A program made the position numbers and the translations under genes. DNA of 64,000 bases, from NCBI RefSeq assembly GCF_958979055.1, contig NC_084894.1:4655001-4719000 (forward strand). The letters run 5' to 3'. Source of the stretch: Alnus glutinosa (lineage: Eukaryota > Streptophyta > Magnoliopsida > Fagales > Betulaceae). Below, one piece after another: positions 52,901 to 61,403 of this stretch (within the stretch, counting starts at the first letter, position 1; each line of letters begins with the position of its first letter). The notes beneath the pieces are model-generated. The model had not been told where the DNA came from. It searched no databases and worked only from the letters and a program-made list of their open reading frames with translations.

Positions 52901-55900
52901 GAAAACAGAATAATTCTCTGAACATCCACTAGCAAAAGATAAAACTTCAACATAAGAACCACACAAAAGTATTAATTTCTGTCATAACTGCGCCTAACAA
53001 AATGAATCTCTTAAAAGCTTCATAAACATTTCCTGCTGCAACATCCCAGCTAAAATTTAATAAAATATGAATGTTCTACAAAATAATAAGCACTTCGAAA
53101 AATGGGATCAAGTATTAAAGGGAAACTATTCAGAAAAATCCATGTTAAGTCTTTATTCTTCTATCCGTGTTATCTTTCTTCTTCTATTGTTATCATTTGT
53201 AAAACAGTAGAACACCCAAATTTAAAGGATAAATGTCAGTCTGAAGTCAAATAGGTATTAATGCAAGTTAAGCTATTCAAAATAAAATTGTCAAGTTTTC
53301 ATTGAAGCATCTATTTCTTTTTTGTACAGGTTTTCCATCCTTTATTATCAATGTTGTTAAACCCCGATTAGTAAACATTTTGAAAGCTAGAGCCATCTAG
53401 TGGTCCTAATTTTAAATTTTTTAGATAAGGAGTGACCTGGGAGCCTGAAAATGCTACCCCAATTCAGAAAGCACTGCATTAAAGTGCTGTTCCGCCACCT
53501 GGGAACTATCTGCATTGCCCTACACGATGCCAAATGGAATTTCCCAGCTCTGTGTGGATGCTAGCCACCCCATATGTTGTTGATCGATGCAAGGCATCCC
53601 GACACTCTGAAACTCAGAAAGTGCTGTGTTTAGTTTGAAAAATGTGATTTGAATTTCATACCTTTATGTCATATTATGGTGGCCTCCTTTCCCTCACGGT
53701 GGCCTGTCTAAGCTCTTACTGAGGTTGACGTTGCCATTTGGCCTTGATTCGTCCATGGTTGACATTGCTTTCTCTCCTCTAACTGAGCATTCAGTTTTCA
53801 GTGAGAATTGGAAGGGAGGAGATCAGCAAGAGGTTTGGTGCAATGGGTTGGATGGGGCTGCTGAGAATGGGGAGGTGGGTGAGAATCTCGTCTACTCTAA
53901 GACAGTGCAATGTGCAAAGGAGTTGTATCCCTTTCCGGGGATCTCTTGTGGGGGTAATGAGAAAAAGCTTATGGATCTTTTGACAGAGCTGGAAGAGAAG
54001 CAGGGTCATGAGGTCTTGGTTTCTCCTTCTAAACCAAAAGGGAGAAGGGAGCTTAAAAACTTGGAGTGTTCTATCAATTTTGATGCTAGAGGTGTCCATT
54101 CTAGCCGGGGCAAAGGCATGAGGGTTCTGTCAGAACAAGGTGTTTGTTCTAGTCGGGGTAAACGCAAGAGGGTTCTTTCAGTGTCCTGACGAAGCCCAGG
54201 GCTCTTGGGTTGTGGGTGTATTGTTGTAATTCTTGTTCTTGGATGGGATGTGGGCTCTCTTTGCGGTGTCCTTGGATGGGTTCTTTGTTTTTGTTTTTGT
54301 TTTAGTTTTTTTATTTTTTATTCTTTATTTTTGGGCGTTCGTTCTGTGTACTCCCCGTGTACTTAGGGGCACCTCACGCTTTTTATAAAATTTGGCATTA
54401 CTTATAAATAAATAAAATAAAAAATACTCAGACACTCAATGGCAGTAACTCTAGATTATAAAGCTAAAGTTTCTGTTCTTGATATTGCTCTGCATGGGGG
54501 CAATTGATAAATAGGAATACCTAGTCAAAGAGGCTCATCTATAGCATGTCTTGATATGATCAGAAGCTGAAATTTCAAAATAATAATCAATAGGTGTAGC
54601 CATGGCGCTTATACCACAGCTAAACCTTTCCTCACTAACTGTTACAAAAGCAAGCATCAAAGGAGGTCTTGTAAATGACACAGTTCACATCCATCCAAAA
54701 TGACGATGTTATAAGTAACTTTTTTTTTTTGATAAGTATGTTATAAGTAACTTTCAAGAATCGCTAGCCATAGGCGCATCGCAATAAGTTTCATAGTGAA
54801 AATCTAATTTGTTTTCTAGAGTAGATTAGACGAGTTTTCTTATTGAGGCATATTTCCCCCACACCCAAAAAAAAATAAAAAATCCTTCTCTTGCATGAAA
54901 GAACCTACCACAAAGAAGCAGCTGAACACAGTGGACAGGAATTATTTCTCGGCACAAAGGTCGGGCTCCAGATTAGGATTTCCTATAATCACCACAAAAA
55001 CTAGCTAATTCGGGACATGACATATTAACTAAGTTTAACAATCAAGATACGGAACAAGATCAAAATAATTATAAAAAGTAAAAACACTCCGAGTGAAAAT
55101 TTCCAAAGCTTTTATTACACAATAAAATAGATAAGCGATTTCATGCTTTAAGAGATGTAGTATTAAGAACATGGAATTGAAGCTACAATTCCCATTTCAA
55201 AGCATCCAAAGCTTAGATGCGAGAATTTTACCTGAGGATTTGCTCGAGAGTGAGGCGGCCGCCACTGCGGCGCATCTCGGACTGAACCGAACCATAGCAC
55301 CTCTCCATGACGAGGCACAGATGATTGTCCCGCTTCACCACTCCATGGAACGTGCACACGTTCCTGCACCACATCGACGACACGCGAAGCCTCTCGAGCT
55401 CCCCCTCCACCCAATCGCAGTCTGACACGTCCGCCACCCCAACCCTCCTCACCACCACCTTGTGCCTACACCTCTTCGACCTCCTCATCTCACCCAACCA
55501 CCTCTCCGCTTCGCCCCCGATCCTCTTGATCAGCCTCAGCTCGTGATCCACATACAGACTCCTGGGCAATCCCGTGCCGCTGCCTCGACAGCACGCGCTA
55601 CGAGGCTGTGACGGTGGTGCCAATTCCGACTCAGAATCTTCGTCGTCGGTGACATCGTCGGAGGAGGAGGAGAGGATGGGAAGGAGAGAGTAATTCTTGG
55701 GGAGGGAGAGGACGGAGTTGCCGATTGTAGACACGTGGCGGCACTTGGGGCAGGGGAGGGTGTGCTTGGGTGTGGCCGACGAAGAGGAGAACACGTGGGA
55801 GAGGCAGTGCTTGCAGAAGGAATGGCCGCATTGGAGCAAGAGAGGCGCGTGGGAGTCATCGTCGTAGGGCGTGTGGCAGATTGAGCAGGTCGGGACTCGG

Positions 55901-55932
55901 ATCTTCTTCTTCTTCGATTCCAACTTCGGCAT
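34901..55932 (-). CDS. KEG: KEEP ON GOING-type E3 ubiquitin ligase (RING, kinase, ankyrin, HERC2-like repeats)
   Basis: Sixteen exons on the minus strand: 55932-55232, 52659-52291, 52213-51989, 50744-50619, 50513-50177, 50084-49927, 48325-48168, 47524-47403, 47238-47104, 40812-40688, 40517-40413, 40290-40057, 37370-37034, 36869-36681, 36579-36274 and 36118-34901. They give 1614 aa, close to the roughly 1625 aa I recall for Arabidopsis KEG. Order: RING (C16, C19, C35, H37, C40, C43, C61, C64), kinase-like domain to about 430, ankyrin repeats about 460-850, then twelve or so HERC2/KEG repeats ([17 protein letters not shown]...). KEG ubiquitinates ABI5 and other ABA-pathway proteins at the trans-Golgi/early endosome; that role is inferred. 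Exon 10 uses a GC donor. The beta-3 lysine appears replaced (VVVRR, 159-163) and the HRD Asp is Asn255. Large introns carry LINE pieces. Confidence 0.95.
37787..37828 (-). mobile_element. 42-bp LINE 3'-end insertion with target duplication
   Basis: The minus strand reads CGCCTTTTAATAAAAC and then CCTTATCAAAA, the terminal bases of the local LINE family. GATGATCTCTT flanks it at 37776-37786 and 37829-37839 as a target duplication. It lies in KEG intron 12. Confidence 0.85.
38340..38815 (+). mobile_element. LINE ORF2 C-terminal relic in KEG intron 12
   Basis: In one frame the plus strand reads LWSI, a stop, then [19 protein letters not shown] and SFLRSLLEW. This is the terminal region of plant L1 ORF2. 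A 3' UTR with GTGTACGTGAGCTTTTC and a short A-rich tail near 38815 follows. The in-frame stop and divergent UTR show an old copy of another subfamily. The 5' boundary is approximate. Confidence 0.65.
38913..38989 (-). mobile_element. 77-bp LINE 3'-end insertion with target duplication
   Basis: It is flanked by TCCTTTTGAGTTTT at 38899-38912 and 38990-39003. The insert reads (minus strand) GTATACTACCGGTGTACTTA, then GGGGAGCCTTACGCTTT, and ends CTTACTTATCAAAGC. It is the 3' terminus of the local LINE family, 5'-truncated. Confidence 0.85.
38975..39045. repeat. ~70-bp direct repeat, copy 1
   Basis: AGTATACACAGAAGCTCC through ATTAACGCGTTCCTAGG and TTGTGACAAT is repeated at 39899-39967 with two or three differences. 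This copy includes the end of the 77-bp LINE insert and its right target duplication, so the duplication post-dates that LINE. Confidence 0.85.
39588..39900 (-). mobile_element. Copia-like LTR and primer-binding site, truncated element
   Basis: On the minus strand an LTR begins TGTTAGAATATATGG at about 39900 and ends TTTTCTTTCA at about 39588. It is followed at once by TGGTATCAAAGCTATAGGC, a form of the TGGTATCAGAGC site that pairs with initiator Met-tRNA. A G/A-rich internal leader continues to about 39360. No second LTR or polyprotein is seen, so the element is incomplete. It lies in KEG intron 12. Confidence 0.65.
39899..39967. repeat. ~70-bp direct repeat, copy 2
   Basis: Second copy of the segment at 38975-39045. 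It abuts the outer LTR end at 39900, so the LTR fragment and about 540 bp of unassigned DNA are bracketed by the repeat. Confidence 0.85.
43437..46970 (-). mobile_element. L1-type LINE, 5'-truncated, in KEG intron 9 (3.5 kb)
   Basis: The order on the minus strand is the endonuclease end ([10 protein letters not shown] region near 46840, frame-broken), the N-terminal reverse transcriptase (45742-46305), the catalytic part with GTRQGDPLS and [10 protein letters not shown] (44928-45428), further RT and thumb (44637-44924, 44238-44615), and an RNase H-adjacent zinc motif ([19 protein letters not shown], 43856-44305). The 3' UTR ends at a T-run at 43437-43446. Target duplications AGTACGTAGAT (43426-43436) and AGTACATAGAT (46971-46981) define both ends. 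Several frameshifts and stops make it inactive. It is in the same orientation as KEG. Confidence 0.92.
43641..43757 (+). mobile_element. LINE 3' end nested inside the 3.5-kb LINE
   Basis: The plus strand carries TTGTATACTCCGTGTGTAC, GGGGCGCCTTACGCT and ATTACTTATC plus poly(A). AAAGTACTT at 43632-43640 and again at 43758-43766 is the target duplication. The surrounding LINE sequence rejoins cleanly across the insert. It is in the opposite orientation to its host LINE. Confidence 0.88.
49163..49198. repeat. C-rich tract in KEG intron 6 (G-rich in the transcript)
   Basis: Four C runs of 7 or more are separated by single A bases. Because KEG is transcribed from the other strand, its pre-mRNA carries G runs that could form a quadruplex. 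Confidence 0.85.
53725..54420 (+). mobile_element. LINE fragment: ORF1 C-terminus joined to 3' UTR, in KEG intron 1
   Basis: A 154-residue open frame ends with [19 protein letters not shown] and a serine/arginine-rich tail, which I take for the C-terminal part of plant L1 ORF1. It is followed directly by a 3' UTR with GTGTACTCCCCGTGTACTTA and GGGGCACCTCACGCTTTTTA, then CATTACTTATAAATAAATAA. The endonuclease and reverse transcriptase are missing, so this copy has a large internal deletion. It is antisense to KEG. Confidence 0.65.
54723..54737 (-). mobile_element. 15-bp LINE terminal insertion with 17-bp target duplication
   Basis: ATGTTATAAGTAACTTT occurs at 54706-54722 and 54738-54754. Between them are 15 bases that read ACTTATCAAAAAAAA on the minus strand, exactly the 3' terminus plus poly(A) of the LINEs at 43641 and 59090. 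This looks like an insertion aborted almost immediately after priming. Confidence 0.8.
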
Positions 55933-56800
55933 GTCGTTTTTGCGTTTGTTTTCTTACGAAATGGGAGCGCGAGTTTTCAATGGAGTGGTTTGGAGAAAGC
56001 TTGTCGGAGAGGATTTTGAAGATGGAGAAAGAGGAGGAGGAGGAGGAGAGAAGTGCTGAGGACGTGGCCTTGGACTTTTTATACGCTTCCATAATCCACG
56101 CTGTGGTAGGTGGGTCTGAACAGTTAACTCTACGTGTGTATGCCACGGCAGCAATTAATTTTTTTTTTAAAAAAATAATAATAATAATTGTTTCGGAAAG
56201 AAAGTGCACAGATGTGCATGACAAAAAGAAAGAGTGATTCTAGAAGAAACCGGTGTGATCGGAATAATTGGGAAAAAAATATAAAAAACCTCTCTAAAGT
56301 CTAAATTAACGGTTAATTTTACAATAACTCTCTTAATTTTTAAGTATATTAATGTAACTTATTAAATTATCAAAGTTCGTCAAAAATACCACTTTTGTTT
56401 AAATATTTTTAAAATACTCTTCTTCTCCTAAAAACTAAAATAACAAATTATAAAAAAATAATAATAATAATTTAAAAAAAAAATAAAGAAATTTGAAAAA
56501 AGTATTAATATAAAACTAAAAAGATAAAAAATTAAATTAAAAATTAAAAATTAAATTTTTTTAATTAAAAAAAAATGGGTAATTACTTCTTCCACCATCA
56601 ACTACCGGCCATTATCAACATGCCATCACGAACCGATACCTCGACAAAAAAAAAACATGAAACTACCATTTTCATACCGCTACCCCCCTTCCTTTAGGAA
56701 ATTTCATTAAATCGAACAAAATATTCTATTTTTAGACATTAAATTTTGTTTAAAGATATAAATGTCCTTAAACAATAATTTAATACAAAAAATATAAAAC

Positions 56801-56803
<3 letters not shown>

Positions 56804-56856
<53 letters not shown>
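56804..56856. repeat. (TA)n microsatellite inside the TIR element
   Basis: An AT dinucleotide run of about 53 bp just left of the first hairpin cluster. Confidence 0.95.
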
Positions 56857-56860
<4 letters not shown>

Positions 56861-56864
56861 GTGG

Positions 56865-56956
56865 GGGGTGGCTCGCGGCCACCCCAGAGGTGGCTGACGC
56901 CACCTCTGGGAGTGGTTCACATGCCACCCCATCCCCCTAAGGGGGTGGCAGCCCCC
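56865..56956. repeat. Hairpin cluster 1 (GGTGGC/GCCACC stems)
   Basis: Successive hairpins are GGGGTGGC/GCCACCCC (56865-56885), a 9-10 bp stem AGAGGTGGC/GCCACCTCT (56886-56907), GTGG/CCAC (about 56911-56927) and GGGGG/CCCCC (56941-56956). All have loops of 4-8 bases. The base content contrasts sharply with the AT-rich flanks. Confidence 0.85.
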
Positions 56957-57193
56957 TTTCTTTTATTCTTTTATTATTTGTTTAATTTTGAAAGTATTTT
57001 ATGTAAATTTTGATTTTAAATTATGGTATTTTAGTCTTTTTCATGAATTTGATTGGCATAAATGGGGGTAACGGTATGAAAATGGTAGTTTCATGTTCTA
57101 TTTTAGTCATAATGTCAGTTCGTGGTGGTACATTGACAATGGCCGATAGTTGGGGGAAAATGTAATTATCAAAAAAATAAAGAAAGAAAAAGT

Positions 57194-57286
57194 GGTGGCT
57201 CAGCAGCCACCCCTTAGCTGAGCGTGGCTTGCAAGCCACCCCTAAAGATGCTTGGCGGGTGGCCTTTGAGCCACCTCCAATGGTGG
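57194..57286. repeat. Hairpin cluster 2 (GGTGGC/GCCACC stems)
   Basis: GGTGGCT/AGCCACC with a four-base loop (57194-57211), the perfect 16-base palindrome GTGGCTTGCAAGCCAC (57224-57239), GGTGGC/GCCACC (57258-57275) and the overlapping CCACC/GGTGG (57271-57286). Confidence 0.85.
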
Positions 57287-57662
57287 ATTTGGAGTGACCT
57301 ATGAGCCACTCAAAGATTTTAGGGGTGCCATCAAGTTTGACGGAATTTGACTACAATGATTAAATTGTTATTTTTTGTCTACCTTAAAGACCTTTGAATT
57401 ATTTTTTATTCCGCAGTAATCGATTTGTAATTTAAGCCAATCACATTGATTGATTTTGTATTTATCATTTTCTTTTTTCTTTTTTCTTTTTTTTCTTTTT
57501 TATTTTAAAATAATAATAATTTAATTTAGTTTTTAAGAGAATATGAGTATTATAAAAATATTTCGATAAAAGTGGCATTTTTTGTACATTTTCATAGTTT
57601 GATGGATTATATTAGTACACTTGAAAATTCAAATGACTATTCTAAAATCGGTTGTTAATTCA

Positions 57663-57669
<7 letters not shown>

Positions 57670-57731
<62 letters not shown>
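57670..57731. repeat. (TA)n microsatellite
   Basis: A run of about 61 bp bordering the right end of the TIR element. Confidence 0.95.
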
Positions 57732-57734
<3 letters not shown>

Positions 57735-58557
57735 AATAATTATGTAAGTGAAAATTAAAGCGTAAAGAATGGTGTAGGTTTATTGTCTTTTTCTTTATTT
57801 TTATCTTTTTAGTGTTTATTTAATAATTGGTTAGGACTGCTACATCAATATTGCGAGGTAAAAAGGTAATGCTTGTTTGTTAATGCTTTTCATTTTTTGT
57901 TTTTGTGATTGAAAAAATATACTGATGTAATATAAATGTGAAAATAATTTTACGTATTTTGCGAATATACATATTAAAAAAAATGTATTTTGCAAATATA
58001 AAGTGATTGGAATTGTTTGTTAATTTTGTTTTTCCTAAAAAGCAAAAATCTGTTCCAAAAAGCATTAGTTGGCCATTATGTGAGTCTCTATTTTTTAATT
58101 TATTTTAAGTTTTTAGATGTTCTAAGATAACCTTCATACCTAAAAACAAATGAATATAAACAATCTTCATACTTGAAAAAAAAAAATATATATATATTTT
58201 TTAGTTATTTTTTGAAAAATATTTTGTATTATTTTTTTTAAAAAAAGTGTTTGTATAGCATTTTTCTTAGAAGAATTATTTCATTGAGCCTTAAGAAAAG
58301 AAAAATAATAAAAACTATAATTATTTATCATTAGATTGTTTTCTGTCCCAAAATATATACTGGACTTGTGGATGGGTTGGGCTCGTGTATTCAGGATTTA
58401 CCCATTGATATTGTGGGCCGTTGTTGGGTTCCTCTTCATAACGGCTCTGCGCGTAAATTCCTCAGCTCTTTTGGAAGAACCTACAAGCTGCTCATAGAGG
58501 GTGACACAGCCTCTGTCTTGCTCTCTCTCTCTCTCTCTCTCTCTCAAAGAAGAAGCA

Positions 58558-61350
58558 ATGTTAAGAGGTTCTCATCTCCCACCAAGAGCAATTCCAGCTC
58601 TCTGTGCTCTCAGACTATCTCGGATTCCCTATATCCGCCTCTCTTCGCCTCCAAACCTTCGGAAACTCTCAACATTTGCAGCACCATTTCAAACGTGTAT
58701 ACCTCAAACCTTCGCACCCAGTTCGCCTCATCGACCCTTTTTGAGCTTGAAGCGGGTCGTTCCTCTGATGGGTCTTCCATGCCCCAAGGCAACAGGTCGG
58801 TCATTCTATCAAAACCCATAATTTACTTCATGGTTTTCTATGTAATTTTTTGTTGTTGTTGTTGATTTATTATCTATTTCCCCTTCATTTTCTCGGTGAC
58901 CAAAAGCTGCGTAAGAGAAGAAATGGTCTTTTAAGCACCGAATTAGAAGAAAGAGAAACTAATAAGCCCATCTTAAGCAGTGCATAACGAACTTAACGTT
59001 TTGCTCAAATCCGGATGTACTCTTGTTAATTGGGAAGAAACTCAAGTAAATCAAGTAATAAGAATTATTATCATTTGAATGTGAGCTTTTCAGTCATCTG
59101 TTACTTCATTGCGACACCGCCCGTGAGCTTTGGAGTTTTATGTTTTCCTTATTTGGAATTGAATGGGTCATGCCACAATCGGTGCTGGGTTTGTTGACTA
59201 CGTGGGGTGCTTCTCGAGGGCATGGTCTAGCAAAAAATGTTTGGCGTTTAGTTCCTCACTGTGTGTTGTGGAGCATTTGGAGGGAGCGGAATGCGAGGCT
59301 TTTTGAAGATGTCGAGACTGTTATGGTAGTTTTAAGGAAGCGTCTTCTTAACACGATATATCTATGGATAGCACCCCATATTTGCCACCTAGGTGTTTCT
59401 ACTTTTGTAGACTTTCTTAATTTATTAGTTGTTCCTACTGTTTAGGGGCTCTCTTGTATACTTCCCGTGTATTAGGGTTGCGCCCCTCTGCGCTTTTTAT
59501 TGAATTTTAAATTACTTATCAAAAAAAAAAAAACATATTTGTCTATCTTTTTTTTTTATTAGTAAGTTTAGTTTTATTGAAAGCGTAAGGCGCCCCTACG
59601 TACACTGGAAGTATACAACAGGAAACACCTAACTAGAAAAGGAAAAAGAAGCAAGAAAATCAGCAAAACTGATGGATAAAGGGTACAAAAAAGCCATCGA
59701 CCAAAGATACAGCGTATGGAGAAACAACTCTAACATCTCCTCTAGGGAGCTCTCTAGGTTCTCAAAACACCTAAGGTTTCTTTCTCTCCAAATACACCAA
59801 AATAAGCATATAGGCACCATCTTCCAATTTTGTAGCGCTCCTTGATCTCCCAAACTTCTACCAACAAGCAACTAGGTTTAGCACACTCCTAGGCATGACC
59901 CAAGAAATACCAAAGCGAGAGAAAATGTTGTTCCACAGAGCGGAAGCCACATCACAATGCAGAAGAATATGGTCCACTGATTCCCCATCACGCTTGCATA
60001 GGCAGCATCTGTCTACAATGATTATGTGCCTCTTCCTGAGATTGTCCAAAGTAAGGATTCTACCTAGAGCTGCAGACCAAGTAAAGAAAGCTGCCCTCGG
60101 GAGTGCCTGAGACCGCCACACACTCTTCCAAGGGAACCGAGTTCCTCCAGAACATGTCAAGGAACCAAAATAAGACTTAACCCTGAACACACCTTTCTTG
60201 GAAGAGACCCAACTAAGGCAATCTGCCCGATCTCTATTCACCCTAGTAGAGTCCAAAACCTAGAAGAAAGAGGTAAAAACATCTACTTTCCAATCATGCG
60301 CCTCTCTAGCAAAGCTCACATTCCACTGAATGGACTAGCCCAAAATCTCCATATTGTCAGCCACTGAAGCATCCTTCACCTGAGCAATGCCAAAGAGATC
60401 AGAAAACACCTCTTTTAGAACCGTATCTCCGCACCACAAGTCATGCCAAAATCTAGTCCTACTTCCATCCCCCACCTCATATCTAAGAAATTTGGAAAAC
60501 GTCTCCCATCCTTTCCTTATGAACTTCCATAACCCTACTCCAAAAGCCCCTGCAATCTCACGAGAGCACCACCCACCCCACAAACTACCAAACTTGGAGT
60601 CCACCGTAACTCTCCACCAAGCATCTCTTTCCATGCCAAAGCGCCATAACATTTTCCTAACAACGCGCGGTTGAACAACACCAAATTCCTAATGCCAAGC
60701 CCCCCTTTTGAAATTGGGGTACAAACCTTCGCCCAACTCACCAAATGGTATTTAAATTCTTCTCCCATTCCACCCCAAAGAAAATCTCGTTGAAGCGTCT
60801 CAATGCGCGAAGCAACAGACACCGGAATAGGGAACAGAGACATGTAGTAAGTAGGTAAGTTGGAGAGAGTACTCTTGATAAGGGTCACCCTCCCTCCCTT
60901 GGAGAGATATAACCTTTTCCAACTAGCCAACCGATTTTCAACCTATTTGTCTATCTTGCGCTCAACTTCAGTGCCTAAGTGTGATCCCTCTTTTCTTGGA
61001 GTGCAAGGAGTGGTGATGGTTTAAAAAAATTCACAATAAGTTCTGTTTATGGCCAGCATTTTTTTTTTTTAATGATTGCTTGAGATATATTAGGGTTTAT
61101 TATCAATTATGATTATATCTAATGTATTGCTTTTGGTTTCCATGTTCCTTTTAGTGCATAGACTTTTGATGTTTAGAAAAACTTAGCACTGTTTTCTAGT
61201 TTCCCTCCAATTATTTTTCCATCATTGCTTGGGATGTTTTTTGGGGTTGTCTCACAAGATGCTTAATCCCTTCAGTGTTAGTGCTACACATTGTAAGTGA
61301 TTAATATCTGGTAAACCTATGTATATTTTGATCCTAGTTCATACAATAAT

Positions 61351-61403
<53 letters not shown>

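Larger units (their letters stand above)
56285..57675. mobile_element. Long-TIR element (~1.4 kb) with hairpin-rich core
   Basis: Outer arms: AAAGTCT near 56295 through AAATACCACTTTTG... at 56390 is matched in reverse complement at about 57540-57675. Inner arms: ACCATCAACTACCGGCCATT and CATGAAACTACCATTTTCAT at 56595-56680 are matched in reverse at about 57075-57160. The loop carries GC-rich hairpin clusters. There is no transposase. It is likely a MULE-like or foldback non-autonomous element. A TA run borders the right end. Confidence 0.75.
55933..58557. other. Divergent intergenic region between KEG (-) and STR12 (+)
   Basis: KEG and STR12 are transcribed away from here, so both promoters must lie in this region. 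The 350 bp next to KEG are free of repeats. A 1.4-kb long-TIR element and two TA microsatellites fill the middle. A CT microsatellite (58521-58545) lies just before the STR12 start. No other gene is recognised. Confidence 0.7.
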
